Shown: positions 1 through 11,236 of the stretch, piece after piece
Layout of the letters: each line of letters starts with the position of its first letter
Position numbering within the stretch: position 1 is the stretch's first letter
Assembly: GCA_051453625.1 (NCBI GenBank)
Contig: JBOZIK010000001.1
Coordinates: 186,604,790 to 186,668,789 of the forward strand
DNA: 64,000 nucleotides
From: Welwitschia mirabilis
Lineage: Eukaryota; Gnetophyta; Gnetopsida; Welwitschiales
Reading direction: 5' to 3'
Translations under genes and position numbers: made by a program
The notes under the pieces: generated by a model
The model's input: the letters and a program-made list of their open reading frames with translations, nothing else
The model's database searches: none
Told to the model about the DNA's origin: nothing

Positions 1-526
1 ATTACATACAATCTTCAAATGTTCTTGTGGTGGTAATGATTTCTTTTATTTACTTTTACACTTCCTAGAAATTATGTTTGATTAAATGTAAATTATGGAG
101 GCTTATTATTTATCCTTTTCCTCATTATTATGAACAAATGTAAAGCATTATTTTTATATTATTAAAATCATCTAGTGGCTAATCAAGCCTTTATAAGACA
201 TTATGTAACCCCGCTTAATCATTTCCTCATGTTATGTCCTTTTGTATTCTCAAGTTTTGTTACCTTACTCATCTTCTCTCACTTTATTGTCCTTCCTCCC
301 TCAAGTCTAGTTGATTTTTCCCAAAATAATCTTTCCTTGAAATTTAAGAGCTTAGAAAGTCTAAGAGCTTTAACAAGTTAGAAGATCTTCTAATAGCTCG
401 AACATATATGGTTATGGTTCTGTTCTATCTTATTCTCTTGTTAGTCCTTTTCTTATATTCATTTTATTATTTAGATTATCATGTTTATATTCCTACAAGA
501 TAAATGTTAAATCATGTGTTATAAAG
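1..526 (+). repeat. Left copy of a Ty3/gypsy LTR segment
   Basis: This segment is repeated in the same orientation at 1,724-2,249 with about 95 % identity and equal length (526 bases). Gypsy integrase sequence lies between the two copies, which is the arrangement of two LTRs of one element. The left copy runs off the window start and is cut by a 100-N gap, so its ends are not visible. The expected gag, protease and RT between LTR and integrase are missing, so either the gap hides several kilobases or the copies belong to different elements. The ORF at 175-381 lies in this non-coding repeat and is not a gene. Confidence 0.65.
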
Positions 527-626
527 NNNNNNNNNNNNNNNNNNNNNNNNNNNNNNNNNNNNNNNNNNNNNNNNNNNNNNNNNNNNNNNNNNNNNNNNNN
601 NNNNNNNNNNNNNNNNNNNNNNNNNN

Positions 627-1550
627 TAGTAAAGATAACTAATTTAGCTAAAATAATTATAAATAAGTCTGTTAGGAACATTATCAGATTGCATGAGATG
701 CCAAAAAGGATTATTTCTGATAGAGATAATAAGCTTACATAAAGATTTTGGACTTCTTTTCATAATGAGTTAGGAAAAAATTTTAACTTGAACATAGCCT
801 TAGATGGTCAAACTAAAAGAATGAACTAAATATTAAAAGATTTATTGAGATCTATGGTTCTAGATTTCAAAGGATCTTAGATGGATCATTTAGCATTTGT
901 AGAATTTACCTATAATAATAGTCATCAAGAATCGATAGGTTATGCACCTTTTGAAGCTTTGTATGACAAGAAGTGTATAAACCTATTACATGATTTGATG
1001 TAACTAAAAAGAGACTATTAAGGGTTCCATCTAGTTAAGACCTAGAAGAGAAAGTAATATTGATTTGAAATAAATGGTCAAAGATAATCAAGATAAGTAT
1101 GAAAACTACCAAAGGAGGTAAATAGTATTCCAAGAAGGAAACCACATTTATCTCAAATTTTCAAGGAGTCTTTAAATTTGGTAAGAGAAGGAAGCTTACA
1201 CCAAGATTCTTAGGAACTTATCAAATTATTAAGAGGATTAGACCTGTTGCCCATGAGTTGGCTTTACTTTCAAAATGTCTTTCACATATACTTGTTAAGG
1301 AAATGCTTATCTGATAAATCTAAGATAATCCCTGATCAAGAAGTTAACATACTCCCAGACTATTTAATTAGAGCTCAACTAGTTAAAATCCTAGATCAGA
1401 TCCAAATGGTTTTAAGAGGAAAAACTATGCATTTATATAAAGTTCAATGGTTAAATTAATTGGTGGAAGAAGTAACTTAGAGACAAAAGCAGATATTAGT
1501 CAGTGGAAACTTGATCTTTTCATAAGTTTTAAGGAAAAAATTTCTTAAGA
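627..1550 (+). pseudogene. Ty3/gypsy integrase, decayed (core and C-terminal part)
   Basis: Three-frame reading gives the plant gypsy integrase core in order: LHEMPKRIISDRD near 690-730, a degenerate region matching the usual LNFSTAFHPQTDGQ segment near 770-830, then LKDLLRSMVLDFKGS and DHLAFVEFTYNNSHQESIGY near 830-945, and FEALYDKKC near 950-980. The conserved catalytic Asp (SDRD) is present. The Q-E-R region is damaged and several in-frame stops and frameshifts occur. The 70-aa ORF at 1,247-1,459 is the integrase C-terminal extension, with the ILDQIQMVLRGK and YKVQW motifs typical of this region. The enzyme would insert retrotransposon cDNA into the genome, but this copy cannot be functional. 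RT and gag are not visible upstream because of the gap. Confidence 0.85.
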
Positions 1551-1559
1551 AGTGAGAAA

Positions 1560-2389
1560 CGTCACGTCCATATTTTTACTTTTCTTATAAACTTTACAAA
1601 GGTTATGTTTAATGAAATATTTAGAAAAGTCTGAATTAATTTGAAATTACCAATTGATATAAATATTATGTTTTTAAGGTGCTATCATATTAAATTATGG
1701 TTTGAGTACCTTTTGATTAAATTATTACATACAATCTTCAAATGTTCTTATGGTGGTAATAATTTCTTTTATTTACTTTTGCACTTTCTAGAAATTATGC
1801 TTGATTAAATGTAAATTGTGGAGGCTTGTTATTTATCCTTTCCTCATTATTATGACTAAATGTAAAGCATTATTTTTATATTATTAAAATCACCTAGTGG
1901 CTAATCAATCCTTTATAAGACATTATGTAACCCCCCCTTAATCATTGCCTCATGTTATGTCCTTTTGTATTCTCGAGTTTTGTCACCTTACTCATGTTCT
2001 CTCACTTTATTGTCCTTCCTCCCTCAAGTATAGTTGATTTTTCCCAAAATAATCTTTCCTTAAAATCTCAGAGCTTAAAAAGTCTAAGAGCTTTAAAAAG
2101 TTAGAAGATCTTCTAATAGCTCGAACATATATGGGTATGGTTCTGTTCTATCTTATTCTCTTGTTAGTCCTTTCTTTATATGCATTCTATTATTTAGATT
2201 ATCATGTTTATATTCCTACAAGACAAATGTTAAATCATGTGTTATAAAGATAAATTCTATTTTATTTCAGGTCTTATCTCCATCCATATTTTATGCTTGA
2301 TGTCTTAACGTTATCTGTTCTTAATATGAGTTGATAGATCGTGATTAAATCTTATCTTATTTTCTTGACATCATTATGTCTTAAACTTA
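1560..2389 (+). repeat. Start of the 3' LTR of the first gypsy element
   Basis: The LTR appears to start near 1,560 with cGTCACGTCC, one base off the TGTCAC start common in plant gypsy LTRs, just after a purine-rich stretch (aagaagtgagaaa). It contains the second copy (1,724-2,249) of the repeat at the window start. The LTR probably continues through the minisatellite and gaps to about 3.9 kb, but no CA end could be placed. LTRs of 2 kb or more are known in some chromovirus lineages. Confidence 0.5.
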
Positions 2390-2733
2390 TGGTTATGGAT
2401 TTCCACATATCGCTGAATGAGGTAGTGGGGTTTATAAATCACGAAAGAAGGCAATGAAGTGAGAATCTCATAGATTACAAAATGAGGCAGTGGGGATATT
2501 AAATTTACCACAGATCACCAAATGAGGCAGTGGGCTTCACAGATTACCAAATGAGGTAGTGAAGTTAATGATATATGAGATTATATATATATATATTAGA
2601 ATCATAGATCATCAAATGAGGCAGGGAGCTTTACAGATCATCAAATGAGGCAGTGAAGTAAAATATGAAAAATTATATAAGAATCACAAATAGTTGAATG
2701 AGGCAGTGAACTTCATAGATCACCAAATGAGGC
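2390..2733 (+). repeat. Minisatellite with AAATGAGGCAGTG units, first block
   Basis: About 25-30 base units built on caaatgaggcagtg plus a variable spacer (ttcacagatta and variants) recur about ten times. A short (TA)n run lies near 2,582-2,597. Bases 2,390-2,638 are repeated at 2,990-3,239 with about 90 % identity. The block ends at a 256-base N gap. Open frames here arise from the repeats and gap and are not genes. Confidence 0.8.
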
Positions 2734-2989
2734 NNNNNNNNNNNNNNNNNNNNNNNNNNNNNNNNNNNNNNNNNNNNNNNNNNNNNNNNNNNNNNNNNNN
2801 NNNNNNNNNNNNNNNNNNNNNNNNNNNNNNNNNNNNNNNNNNNNNNNNNNNNNNNNNNNNNNNNNNNNNNNNNNNNNNNNNNNNNNNNNNNNNNNNNNNN
2901 NNNNNNNNNNNNNNNNNNNNNNNNNNNNNNNNNNNNNNNNNNNNNNNNNNNNNNNNNNNNNNNNNNNNNNNNNNNNNNNNNNNNNNNNN

Positions 2990-3169
2990 ATGGTTATGGA
3001 TTTCCTCATATCACTGAATGAGGTAGTGGGATTCATAAATCTCCAAATAAGGCAATGAAGTGAGAATCTCATAAATTACCAAATGATGCATTGGGGATAC
3101 TAAATTTATCACAGATCACCAACTGAGATAGTGAGCTTCACAGATTATCAAATGAGGTAGTGAAGTTAA

Positions 3170-3205
<36 letters not shown>

Positions 3206-3239
3206 ATCATAGATCGTCAAATGAGGCAGGGAGCTTTAC
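2990..3239 (+). repeat. Minisatellite, second block, with TA microsatellite
   Basis: Higher-order copy of 2,390-2,638, including its leading atggttatggatttcc. The (TA)n run is expanded at about 3,173-3,200. It is followed by a 591-base N gap (3,240-3,830), which may have been hard to assemble for this reason. Apparent ORFs spanning the gap (such as MKLMIYIYIY...) are artefacts of TA repeats and Ns. Confidence 0.8.
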
Positions 3240-3839
3240 NNNNNNNNNNNNNNNNNNNNNNNNNNNNNNNNNNNNNNNNNNNNNNNNNNNNNNNNNNNNN
3301 NNNNNNNNNNNNNNNNNNNNNNNNNNNNNNNNNNNNNNNNNNNNNNNNNNNNNNNNNNNNNNNNNNNNNNNNNNNNNNNNNNNNNNNNNNNNNNNNNNNN
3401 NNNNNNNNNNNNNNNNNNNNNNNNNNNNNNNNNNNNNNNNNNNNNNNNNNNNNNNNNNNNNNNNNNNNNNNNNNNNNNNNNNNNNNNNNNNNNNNNNNNN
3501 NNNNNNNNNNNNNNNNNNNNNNNNNNNNNNNNNNNNNNNNNNNNNNNNNNNNNNNNNNNNNNNNNNNNNNNNNNNNNNNNNNNNNNNNNNNNNNNNNNNN
3601 NNNNNNNNNNNNNNNNNNNNNNNNNNNNNNNNNNNNNNNNNNNNNNNNNNNNNNNNNNNNNNNNNNNNNNNNNNNNNNNNNNNNNNNNNNNNNNNNNNNN
3701 NNNNNNNNNNNNNNNNNNNNNNNNNNNNNNNNNNNNNNNNNNNNNNNNNNNNNNNNNNNNNNNNNNNNNNNNNNNNNNNNNNNNNNNNNNNNNNNNNNNN
3801 NNNNNNNNNNNNNNNNNNNNNNNNNNNNNNATAAGGTCA

Positions 3840-4997
3840 GTGTATTTGATATGTCATGTTATCTTGGAGTCTTTACTTGTCATTCTTGTGAGTAAATCTT
3901 GTTATAAATTCTCAGTAAGGCCAATTTCTTATGCAGCTCTTGTGCTTATAACAAAGATATGGATGAAAACTATAAAACACACCATTCTCAATATGGCCTA
4001 GGATGAGGGGAGAGGGTTTTAAGAATATCCAAAATAGAAACAAGAGGAGAAAAACTCATAATTTACATATTGAGAAGATGATCCATTTTGATTAACTTAA
4101 ATTTACATTTAATAAAATTTATAGTTTTAATAACATAGGTGTATCCTAACTAGAAGGAATTTTATCTCATTTTTATGCATTTTTTCTTGCTCTTATAGGA
4201 GGTTCATTTATATTATTATGGAAGCCTAACAAAGGGTTTCTCCTCTAAAGTTTTTAGCACCTGATTACCTTGGCCAAATTTTTTTAATTTTACTATTTAA
4301 CAAGTAAAGCTCAAACCTTAGCTTTACTTCAAGGCCTAAGAAAAATTACCCAAAAAAAGAAAATTTCAAATTTAAAACAACTTGGATATTTTTCAAAAAT
4401 TTTTAGTACTAGAATTAGCAATTAGAGATTAAAAACGAAAAAGTTTCAAAATAAAAAATCACCTAAGATGAAGAAAAGATTATAGAAAATAGATAAAATT
4501 TTACAAGAATAGGAAATTTTAACATTAATAACTAGATTAACCACTATAACAAAATAAGAGGAGGACCTTAACCATGCCTAAAAATGGAGAAAAAGTGTAG
4601 ATCCTAAGGTTCAAGAGCCTTTTTCTTAAGTTATAGAGTCTAAAATGTTGAAGACATTCTTGAGAAAAAAAGGAAAAAGAACAAAGTCTTCAAGATTCAA
4701 TATACTTATAAAGAGGGTTGTTGAGGTGTTACTTTTACAAGAGACTACCTAGCTTTTCCCTAACCCCCTTCTTCTCACACTTGACCTTTTGAAAAAATAA
4801 TAAAATGAAAATTTTTTTTAAATAAAAATCATTAAAGAACTTTAGTAAGCCCTTATAACTTTAGCAATTTCAAGATAAATTATTTTTTTTTAGCAATTAA
4901 CTATCTATCTTATTCATTAACCTTAAAGATTTTCTTTTGCATGATTAATTTATATTAAAAATAATTCTTCCTTGGCTATGAGAGTGTGGATGTGACA
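3840..4997 (-). repeat. Probable 3' LTR of the second gypsy element
   Basis: On the - strand the sequence starting at 4,997 reads TGTCACATCC, directly after a polypurine tract (AAGGAGGAGAGAAT, 4,998-5,011) that follows gypsy integrase. This is the expected order of integrase, PPT and 3' LTR. The far end toward 3,840 is not defined. I see no coding content. Confidence 0.55.
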
Positions 4998-5011
4998 ATT
5001 CTCTCCTCCTT
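4998..5011 (-). other. Polypurine tract of gypsy element 2
   Basis: The - strand reads AAGGAGGAGAGAAT immediately upstream of the TGTCACATCC LTR start. In the family this purine run primes plus-strand DNA synthesis. The position between the integrase remnant and the LTR supports the call. Confidence 0.6.
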
Positions 5012-5019
5012 GAGAAGTT

Positions 5020-6330
5020 TACTCTTTGAAACTTGGAAAAAGTTTAGGTTTTTACTATAAAGTATCTATTTGAGATTCCCAATCTACTTCTACTTCAGTT
5101 TGAACTAATCATAGCACCTTATATTACTAAATTTTCCTCTTTCTAAGTTTAACTTACTTTTTATCTAGAATTATAACTAGTTGAGACTCAAATGTAGAAC
5201 CATGTTAAATATTTACTTCTGATGCAGGAATTATTTTTATCATATTAACCATGCATTTTCTTAATAATAAGGCATTGAAGACATTATGAAGTGTTGATAA
5301 TTGTGGTGCTAGATATTGCTTGTAGGCTATAGGAGCATTCCTTTTTATTATCTAATATAGTCCTATAAATCTTAGTGCCAACTTATCCTTCTTGTCAAAA
5401 TGAAATATGCCTTTAAATAAAGATATCTTAAAGAAAACATGGTGTTCTTCCTAAAATTATAAATGTCTTTTCTTTCTATCTATATATTTAACCTACCTAT
5501 CTTTTACTTTCTATAGCCTTGACCTAATTAAACCAACCTTTTCTTATAGTTCTTTAAAAAATGGAATCTTCAACAACTTTTTAATAGTTGCATCAAACCA
5601 AGATATTAGTGTTCTATAAACTCTTCCATATAGAGCTTTATATGGTGCATACCTAGTGGATTCCTAATAACTATTTCTATAGGTAATCTTAACTAAGCCT
5701 AAATGATCTATCTAAGATGTAGCAAAAATCTAATATTAATGATCTTAACAAGTCTTCTAAAATTTGATTAGTTCTTTCTATTTATCCATCTATTTGAGAA
5801 TAAAAGGCTATGCATAAATTGAATATGGTACCAAGCTCCTCATTGACTGTTTTCTAAAACATGGATGTAAACTTCTTATCTCTATCTGAAATGATTACTT
5901 TAGGAATTCTATAAAGCTTTACTATATTTGTTATATATTCTTTTATAGTTCTTTTAGTTGAAAAAGTAGTTTTGATTCAGAAAAAGAAATTAACTTTTTT
6001 TTTTTAAAAGAAATCAACTACTACCATTAAGGCATTAAATCCTTCTTTTGTTCTAGGTAAACATGTAATAGAATCCATCTTAATAGTCCTCCATTTACAT
6101 TTTAATACTTTGTAAGGATGTAAAGTTTTTTCTAGGTGCCTATGCTCTGTTTTAACTAGCTGACAAGTCATACATTTTGTTACATAGTTGGCTATTTTTT
6201 ATTTCATTCTTAGACACTAATAGTATTGCTTGATACATATAAACACATTTTGTAAACTCCTACATTGATAAAGTACTTAGTTATATCAAATTTATTAAAA
6301 ATCATCTTTCTGATATGATTAATATTAGGC
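5020..6330 (-). pseudogene. Ty3/gypsy integrase, decayed
   Basis: Read on the - strand, the integrase N-terminal part ends with CQLVKTEHRH near 6,170, followed by KWRTIKMDSITCLPRTKEGF (about 6,050-6,110), which matches the plant gypsy MDFVTGLPRT block. The core follows: SDRDKKF near 5,880, LGTIFNLCIAFYSQIDG near 5,800-5,850, then ERTNQILEDLLRSLILDF near 5,720-5,790. The first catalytic Asp is visible. Numerous stops and frameshifts break the frame. The part from about 5,020 to 5,600 should be the C-terminal domain but is too decayed to align by eye. It belongs to the same element as the RT and gag at higher coordinates. Confidence 0.85.
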
Positions 6331-6439
6331 ATCACAATCTTATCCAAAAGGTTAATTAAACCTTTCTCAAAGGTATTAAACTCTTCTATTCCCTTTTCTT
6401 TAATCTTCTTACATAAGAGATAAATTTTAATGAGAATTA

Positions 6440-7750
6440 AATGTTATCTCATAAAAATTAGTGTTCATACTTAGGCTATGGTTTATATGTTTTCTTCTAC
6501 TTAAAGCATCTACCACTACATTTACTTTATCTATATAGAAATTTACTATTACATCATAATCTTGAAAAAACTCCACCCATCTTCTCTACCTAAGATTTAG
6601 GTTATGTTGGATATGAATATACCTCAGACTCTTATGGTTTGTTCAGATTTCTACATGCTCTTTATAAAGGTAATGCCTTCAAATTTTTACTGCATGCTTA
6701 GGTTACTATAGCTAATTCTAGATCATGGACTAGATAATTTCTTTCATGATCCTTTAATGTTCTAGAGGCATATGCAATAGCCTTATCATATTACATTAAA
6801 ACTTCCCTAATTCCTTCTCCTGATGCATCAGTATAAATTGCATAAAGCTTCCTTGGTTTTGACAACATTAGAATAAGAACTAAAGTAATGGACAGTTTTA
6901 ATATCTGAAAAGATTTTTCATATTAATCAATCTATGCAAATTGATTATCTTTTCTTAATAGATATGTTAAAGAAATAGTAATCTTAGAAAAATTGGCAAT
7001 AAACCTTCTATAATAACCTATAAGACCAAGAAAACTCTTTACTTCTATTAATGATTCTAGTCTAGGCCAATCTAATAGTGCTTGAACCTTATCATAATCT
7101 ATATTAACTTCTTTTTATAATATTTTGTAACCTAAAAAATTAATTTTTAATAGCTAAAACTCACACTTTTTTGGATTTTCATAAACATGATTTATTCTTA
7201 ATGTATATAACACTATTCTCAAATGTTTCTCATGGCCTTCCTTTGTTGGAGAAGACACTAGTACATCATGAATAAAAATTACCACCAATGCATCTAGGTG
7301 TTCTCTAAATATATTATTCATCACTATCATAATGCTACTAGAGCATTTGTGAAACCCAAAGAAACAATCTTGAATTTAAAATATCTATATCAAGTTCTAA
7401 AAGTAGTTTTAAAAATATCCTCTTCCTTAATCTTAAGCTAGTGATACCCTAATTTAAGATCTATTTTAAAGACATCTTCTACATATTTTAGCTAAACAAA
7501 TAGCTCTTCTATTTGTAGTAAGAGATAAATTCTCTTAATTGTTACTTGATTTACCATTTTGTAATCTATACAAAGCTTTAAACCTCCATCCTTTTTTTAT
7601 GATAAATAAGACTAGTCACCCCAAGGAGATATACTTGGTCTAATTAAACTCTTATTTAGTAAGGGTATTAGCTATGTCTTTATTTTTTTTCTAGCTTAAT
7701 TGGAGACATTCTATAAGGGGCTCTAGATGTGGATTCTACACTAGGTTTTA
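6440..7750 (-). pseudogene. Ty3/gypsy reverse transcriptase and RNase H, decayed
   Basis: The - strand gives RNase H motifs (YASRTLKDHE near 6,740-6,770 and VNVVVDALSRRK near 6,500-6,540, matching the conserved ADALSRK end) and RT thumb motifs (FLGLIGYYRRFIANFSK near 6,980-7,040; NPKKCEF near 7,160). The catalytic RT box, normally FIDD, reads FIHD near 7,268, so one catalytic Asp is lost. Frameshifts and stops occur throughout. The order on the - strand (RT, RNase H, integrase) is that of Ty3/gypsy, not Ty1/copia. The upstream palm region extends to about 7,750. Confidence 0.85.
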
Positions 7751-8390
7751 AAGATATTTCAAAATCATCTCCCCTACGAGGAAGGTATCTTGGTACTTCA
7801 TTCAAAAATACATCCATATACTCCTACACTACCAAAATTTCTAAAACTGTTAGCTAAAATTGCAAGCAGGATAGGTATTTTACTAAGCTAAATTCCTTCT
7901 TTTTTCTAACTTCTCTTCTTATTTTCTTATCTTTAATTAGATTTAACATAATAGGGCTAGGATAAATTGTCATTAGATTATCACATCTCTAAGACTCAAA
8001 ACTATAACTTTTTTGAAGTAGCAATCAATTTGAGTCTTATTCTCCCATAGCCAATTCATGCCTAATGGTAGTAGCCTAATTGTAAAACTAGAAGTTGCAC
8101 TTAAAACATATAGTCACTAGTGCCCAAATTATATATAGGAGTTTTACCAAGAGTTGTAATGTTACGACTATATGGAAATTTCACTACTAATTGCTTTGTA
8201 TTCTTAATTATAAGGAATAATCTTTAGGCTAAAGAAAAGGAAATGAACGAGCCTAACGCTTCTAGATTTAACAAACTTCTTATAAAGAGGTCTAGCAATA
8301 TACCTATAATTTCTAGTATCATTGGAGGTTGAAGGAGTTCACCAAAAATTTAGGCATGTAATATCTTGACATTATTTGGGGCTTCTCCTT
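7751..8390 (-). pseudogene. Protease-linker region of gypsy element 2, unresolved
   Basis: By position this stretch lies between the RT and the gag zinc knuckle of the same - strand element, where the aspartic protease should be. I see short compatible stretches (for example LGKTPIYNLGTSDYMF near 8,110-8,160) but could not place a convincing DTG/DSG active-site motif. The region is full of stops. Confidence 0.4.
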
Positions 8391-9400
8391 TTTTCTTCCT
8401 TTGAGGGTAGTTTATGATCATATGAGGTCCTCTACAATTATAATATCTATTTTCTTTAAAATTTTTAGTTATATTTCTTAATCAAAATTCTAATTTTAGT
8501 TGGCTTAAAGATTTGGCCCTTTCTTGAGGATGCTGAGACTTTATTATATTGGCCTTCATTATCTCAAATCTAATAGTATTCAATAGTTTAACCTAGATGC
8601 TTGAATAATGGCCCTTTTCCTTGCTACATCTATCTACATTCCTGTAGTGTCTTTTAAAGGCTTTTTCCTTAATCCATGATTCTTCACTAAGTTTGGCCTT
8701 CTCTAGAGCTTCATTCAGATTGATAGGATGGAAAAGCTTAACTTGGCTTTGAACTATAAGGTGTAAACCTACCACTAAATTCCTTACCTTTACTACTTTA
8801 TTCTAGCTATTTCTAGAGCATACTTCGGTAGCTCCATAAATTTATATTCATATTGAATCTCTATCATGAAGTCTTGCTTGAGGCTATAGAACTCTTCTAC
8901 CTTTTGCATTTTCATAGAGTTCTAATATGTACCTAGCTTGAAATCTAGTCTTAAATTCTTCCCAAAATAGTCGATCTAGAAATTAGGATCTTGACTTCTG
9001 TGCTTTGTACCATAGTATTGCACCTCTCTTTAGTTGTTAAGTTGATAAGGTAATGTTCTATTCTAAGGTGGAATTGAATATTTCTAATTCTCTTGATATG
9101 GATGCCAGCTATGCTTCAGCCTCAGTTATATTATCAGATCCCTCAAAAACTAGAGGGTTTGTTTACTTGACTTATAGCAGATTCTTAGTAAGTCATGCAT
9201 TGATAATAGTAAATTTGACAACTGATAATTGAAGAGATTTTTAAGGGAACTTAAAATCAATTACTAAGTCAATAAACTTATGAAAGAATAACTTATAAAA
9301 TGAGGATGACTGCTTTGTCAGTTATTTAGCTTCCATATCCTTCCCAAATTAACATTCAATTTAGCTAATTAGAAAATTAAGAATAGATATTTAATATACT
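8391..9400 (-). pseudogene. Ty3/gypsy gag, decayed
   Basis: The - strand reading contains a capsid-like segment typical of plant gypsy gag: EIQKFFLSLEYN near 9,060-9,090, QLKRGAILWYKAQ near 9,010-9,050, and FWEEFKTRFQARYI near 8,920-8,970. The last corresponds to the W-EF---F---Y block. A degenerate CCHC zinc knuckle (NCRGPHMIINYPQ) lies near 8,400-8,450, with later cysteines lost. The 60-aa ORF at 8,593-8,775 is a piece of gag. Gag would form the virus-like particle; here it is disrupted by stops. The 5' LTR and primer-binding site expected beyond 9,400 were not found. Confidence 0.8.
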
Positions 9401-9475
9401 AGAAGGGCCTTTAATCCCCTAGCGATCGGTTGTGATTGTAGACTTGTAACATTTTCTATGTTCTTCATATTCAAT

Positions 9476-9908
9476 TTTACCTTTATGATGGTTTATAGAT
9501 GTTATAATTGTTGGCTTTTATGATAGCTTATAATAGTACTAAAAATCCAAGTTTATGATGACATATAATGGTCATAAAAATTCACTTTGATAATGGCTTA
9601 TAATTGTCATAAAAGTTCACTTTGATGATGGTTATAACCATCATAAAGATTTCTATTTTATCAAGGTATTTAGCCATCATAAAATTCTTGTTTTATGATG
9701 GTTCGTAGCCATTATAAAACTTGAAATTAATGAAGGTTTTATATACTTTAATGATGATTTTAAGTCATCATTAATGTCAACTTGTATGATAGCTAAGGAC
9801 CATCATAAAGTATTAATGATAGGACCTATAATGATGGATAAAAACTATTATTAAAATGTATTAATGAAAGTTTTTAGCTGTCACTATAGGTCATTTTTAT
9901 TGTAGTGT
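9476..9908. mobile_element. CACTA-type transposon end with subterminal repeats
   Basis: The segment ends at 9,908 with ...attgtagtg, which on the - strand reads CACTACAATAAAAATGAC, a canonical CACTA/En-Spm terminal inverted repeat. The 430 bases before it hold about ten diverged copies of a tttatgatgg / ccatcataaa motif in both orientations, as expected for CACTA subterminal transposase-binding repeats. The partner TIR on the left was not found, so this is either a truncated element or one whose left end decayed in the gypsy sequence. No coding content. Confidence 0.65.
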
Positions 9909-10416
9909 GTGATAGAATGAATTTCTTAAAGCAGACCTATGCAAGGCTAGTAGAATCCACCAAGGATGTCATGACGGAAGGGAGATGCAGGACTAATTAA
10001 AGAGTCATGGAGAAGAGAGTTAACTATTGAATGGATACAATCAAAAATTGACTAAAGGAAATATGCTCACAAAATCAAGAGCTCTCTAATAGAATAGACT
10101 TTCTCCTTTCATGTTTGAAATGACCTAGCACCTAATGGAGCATGATCTACAAACACCACCTAAACAGCTGTTCAATTTTGGACAAAATTCCCTACTAGAA
10201 AGATTGACCTGTGAAGCCTACAAATGAGGCTTCTAAACATAGAAGCCAATTTATAAGCATTCCTACTTAATAGAGTGAATGACGCACTAGAAATGAATGA
10301 GGGAGTCATGAGATCACTAAAATGACCTATTTGCACATTTGCAAGGGTAAAGTAAAAATTAGTGAAGAAGTTATGTTCTAGATTCAATAGATAGGAAAAT
10401 ATTTTAGCTCCAAGAC
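9909..10416 (+). other. Unassigned segment between two CACTA ends, possibly gag N-terminus
   Basis: The + strand gives a broken, charged, helix-prone reading (stretches such as YARLVESTKDVMTEGR and LKEICSQNQELSNRIDFLL) that could be a coiled coil from the N-terminal part of a gypsy gag. A gag continues on the other side of the 11-kb CACTA element at 21,623, so this may be the left half of the interrupted gene. I could not show a join in frame. The - strand 71-aa ORF at 10,172-10,387 has no recognisable features. Confidence 0.3.
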
Positions 10417-10738
10417 CACTAGAAAAATAAGCGTTTAAGGTGTTTATTTTATAAATGCCTTAACAAAAGGCTTTAAAAGAACACCTTTTAAGGCATTTTT
10501 AATAAAATTGCATTAATAATATTTGCTAAAACTTTTTTGAGGCATTTATCAAAATAAGCATCATTATTAGTTACTAATAGAGTGTTTGTAATAAATACTC
10601 TTATTGCTAGTTAAGAGTAACTTCCTAAGAGGGTATTTGTAAATAAACCCTCAAAGAAGAAATCACTAACTAGGGCATTTCTATATAAATGCCATTATTG
10701 GAAGCAATTAGGGCGATTTTTAATAAACATCCTTATTA
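10417..10738. repeat. Left TIR and subterminal repeats of the Pack-CACTA
   Basis: Starts with CACTAGAAAAATAAGCG, followed by repeated aaggcattttta, ataaatgcctt and gggcatttctat units in both orientations. The motif vocabulary matches the right end at 21,290-21,619. A diverged partial copy of the inner part recurs at 13,815-13,882. Confidence 0.7.
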
Positions 10739-10805
10739 GTAGCTAATATAATAATTCATTATTTGAATCCACAAAATTATGTAATAGAGAAGCATAAAAT
10801 AGTTG

Positions 10806-11236
10806 AATGGAGAGTTTGAGATGCAAGAAGTTTGATGAAAGAGGTTTTGAAATGATGGCAGAAGAGGACGCGAGAGGGGATAAGGGATACCAAAGCTTTT
10901 CTCAAATGAAGCTATGTATCTCAAGAAGTAGGTGATCCACACGTTTAGGGCCTGCAGGTGGTCAGAAATGGCTTTACAACTTTCTTACATTTGCCTAGGA
11001 TTCAGCTATTATATCCAACGCAGTTGAAGATGAGAGAGAGGAGAGCCCTTCAGAACTGGGACTTCTGGAAGGGAAAGAAGGGCTTTAGGATATTCAATCA
11101 AATACAGAGGAATCTGGTTTTATTAATAGGGTTTATCCTCAAGGACGAACTCAGCTATATGTAGCCAATATCCCCACTAACATTGACAACCAAGCTTTTG
11201 CCAATTTTTTGTAGGGTGCTAAAGAGTCATGACAGC
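10806..11236 (+). pseudogene. Chloroplast-RNP-like RRM gene, exon 1 fragment, copy 1
   Basis: Homologous to the better copy at 14,229-14,662 (about 85-90 % by eye). An ATG at 10,806 opens MESLRCKKFDERGF and the frame soon stops (TGA near 10,933). Shifted frames then recover an acidic stretch and QGRTQLYVANIPTNIDNQAF near 11,130-11,200. LYVANIP fits the RNP2 motif of an RRM. An acidic region followed by an RRM is the layout of plastid RNPs of the cp28/cp31 type, which bind plastid mRNAs. Family assignment is inference. The copy has stops and a small deletion in the last segment. Homology with copy 3 continues through the following non-coding sequence to 11,738. Confidence 0.5.

Noticed and set aside
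3160-3895. 224- and 231-aa open frames
   Set aside because: Made of a TA repeat and a 591-base N gap; no coding signal.
9490-9900. CRISPR-like or satellite array of tttatgatgg repeats
   Set aside because: The units are irregular, in both orientations and end in a CACTA TIR, which fits subterminal transposon repeats; the DNA is eukaryotic.
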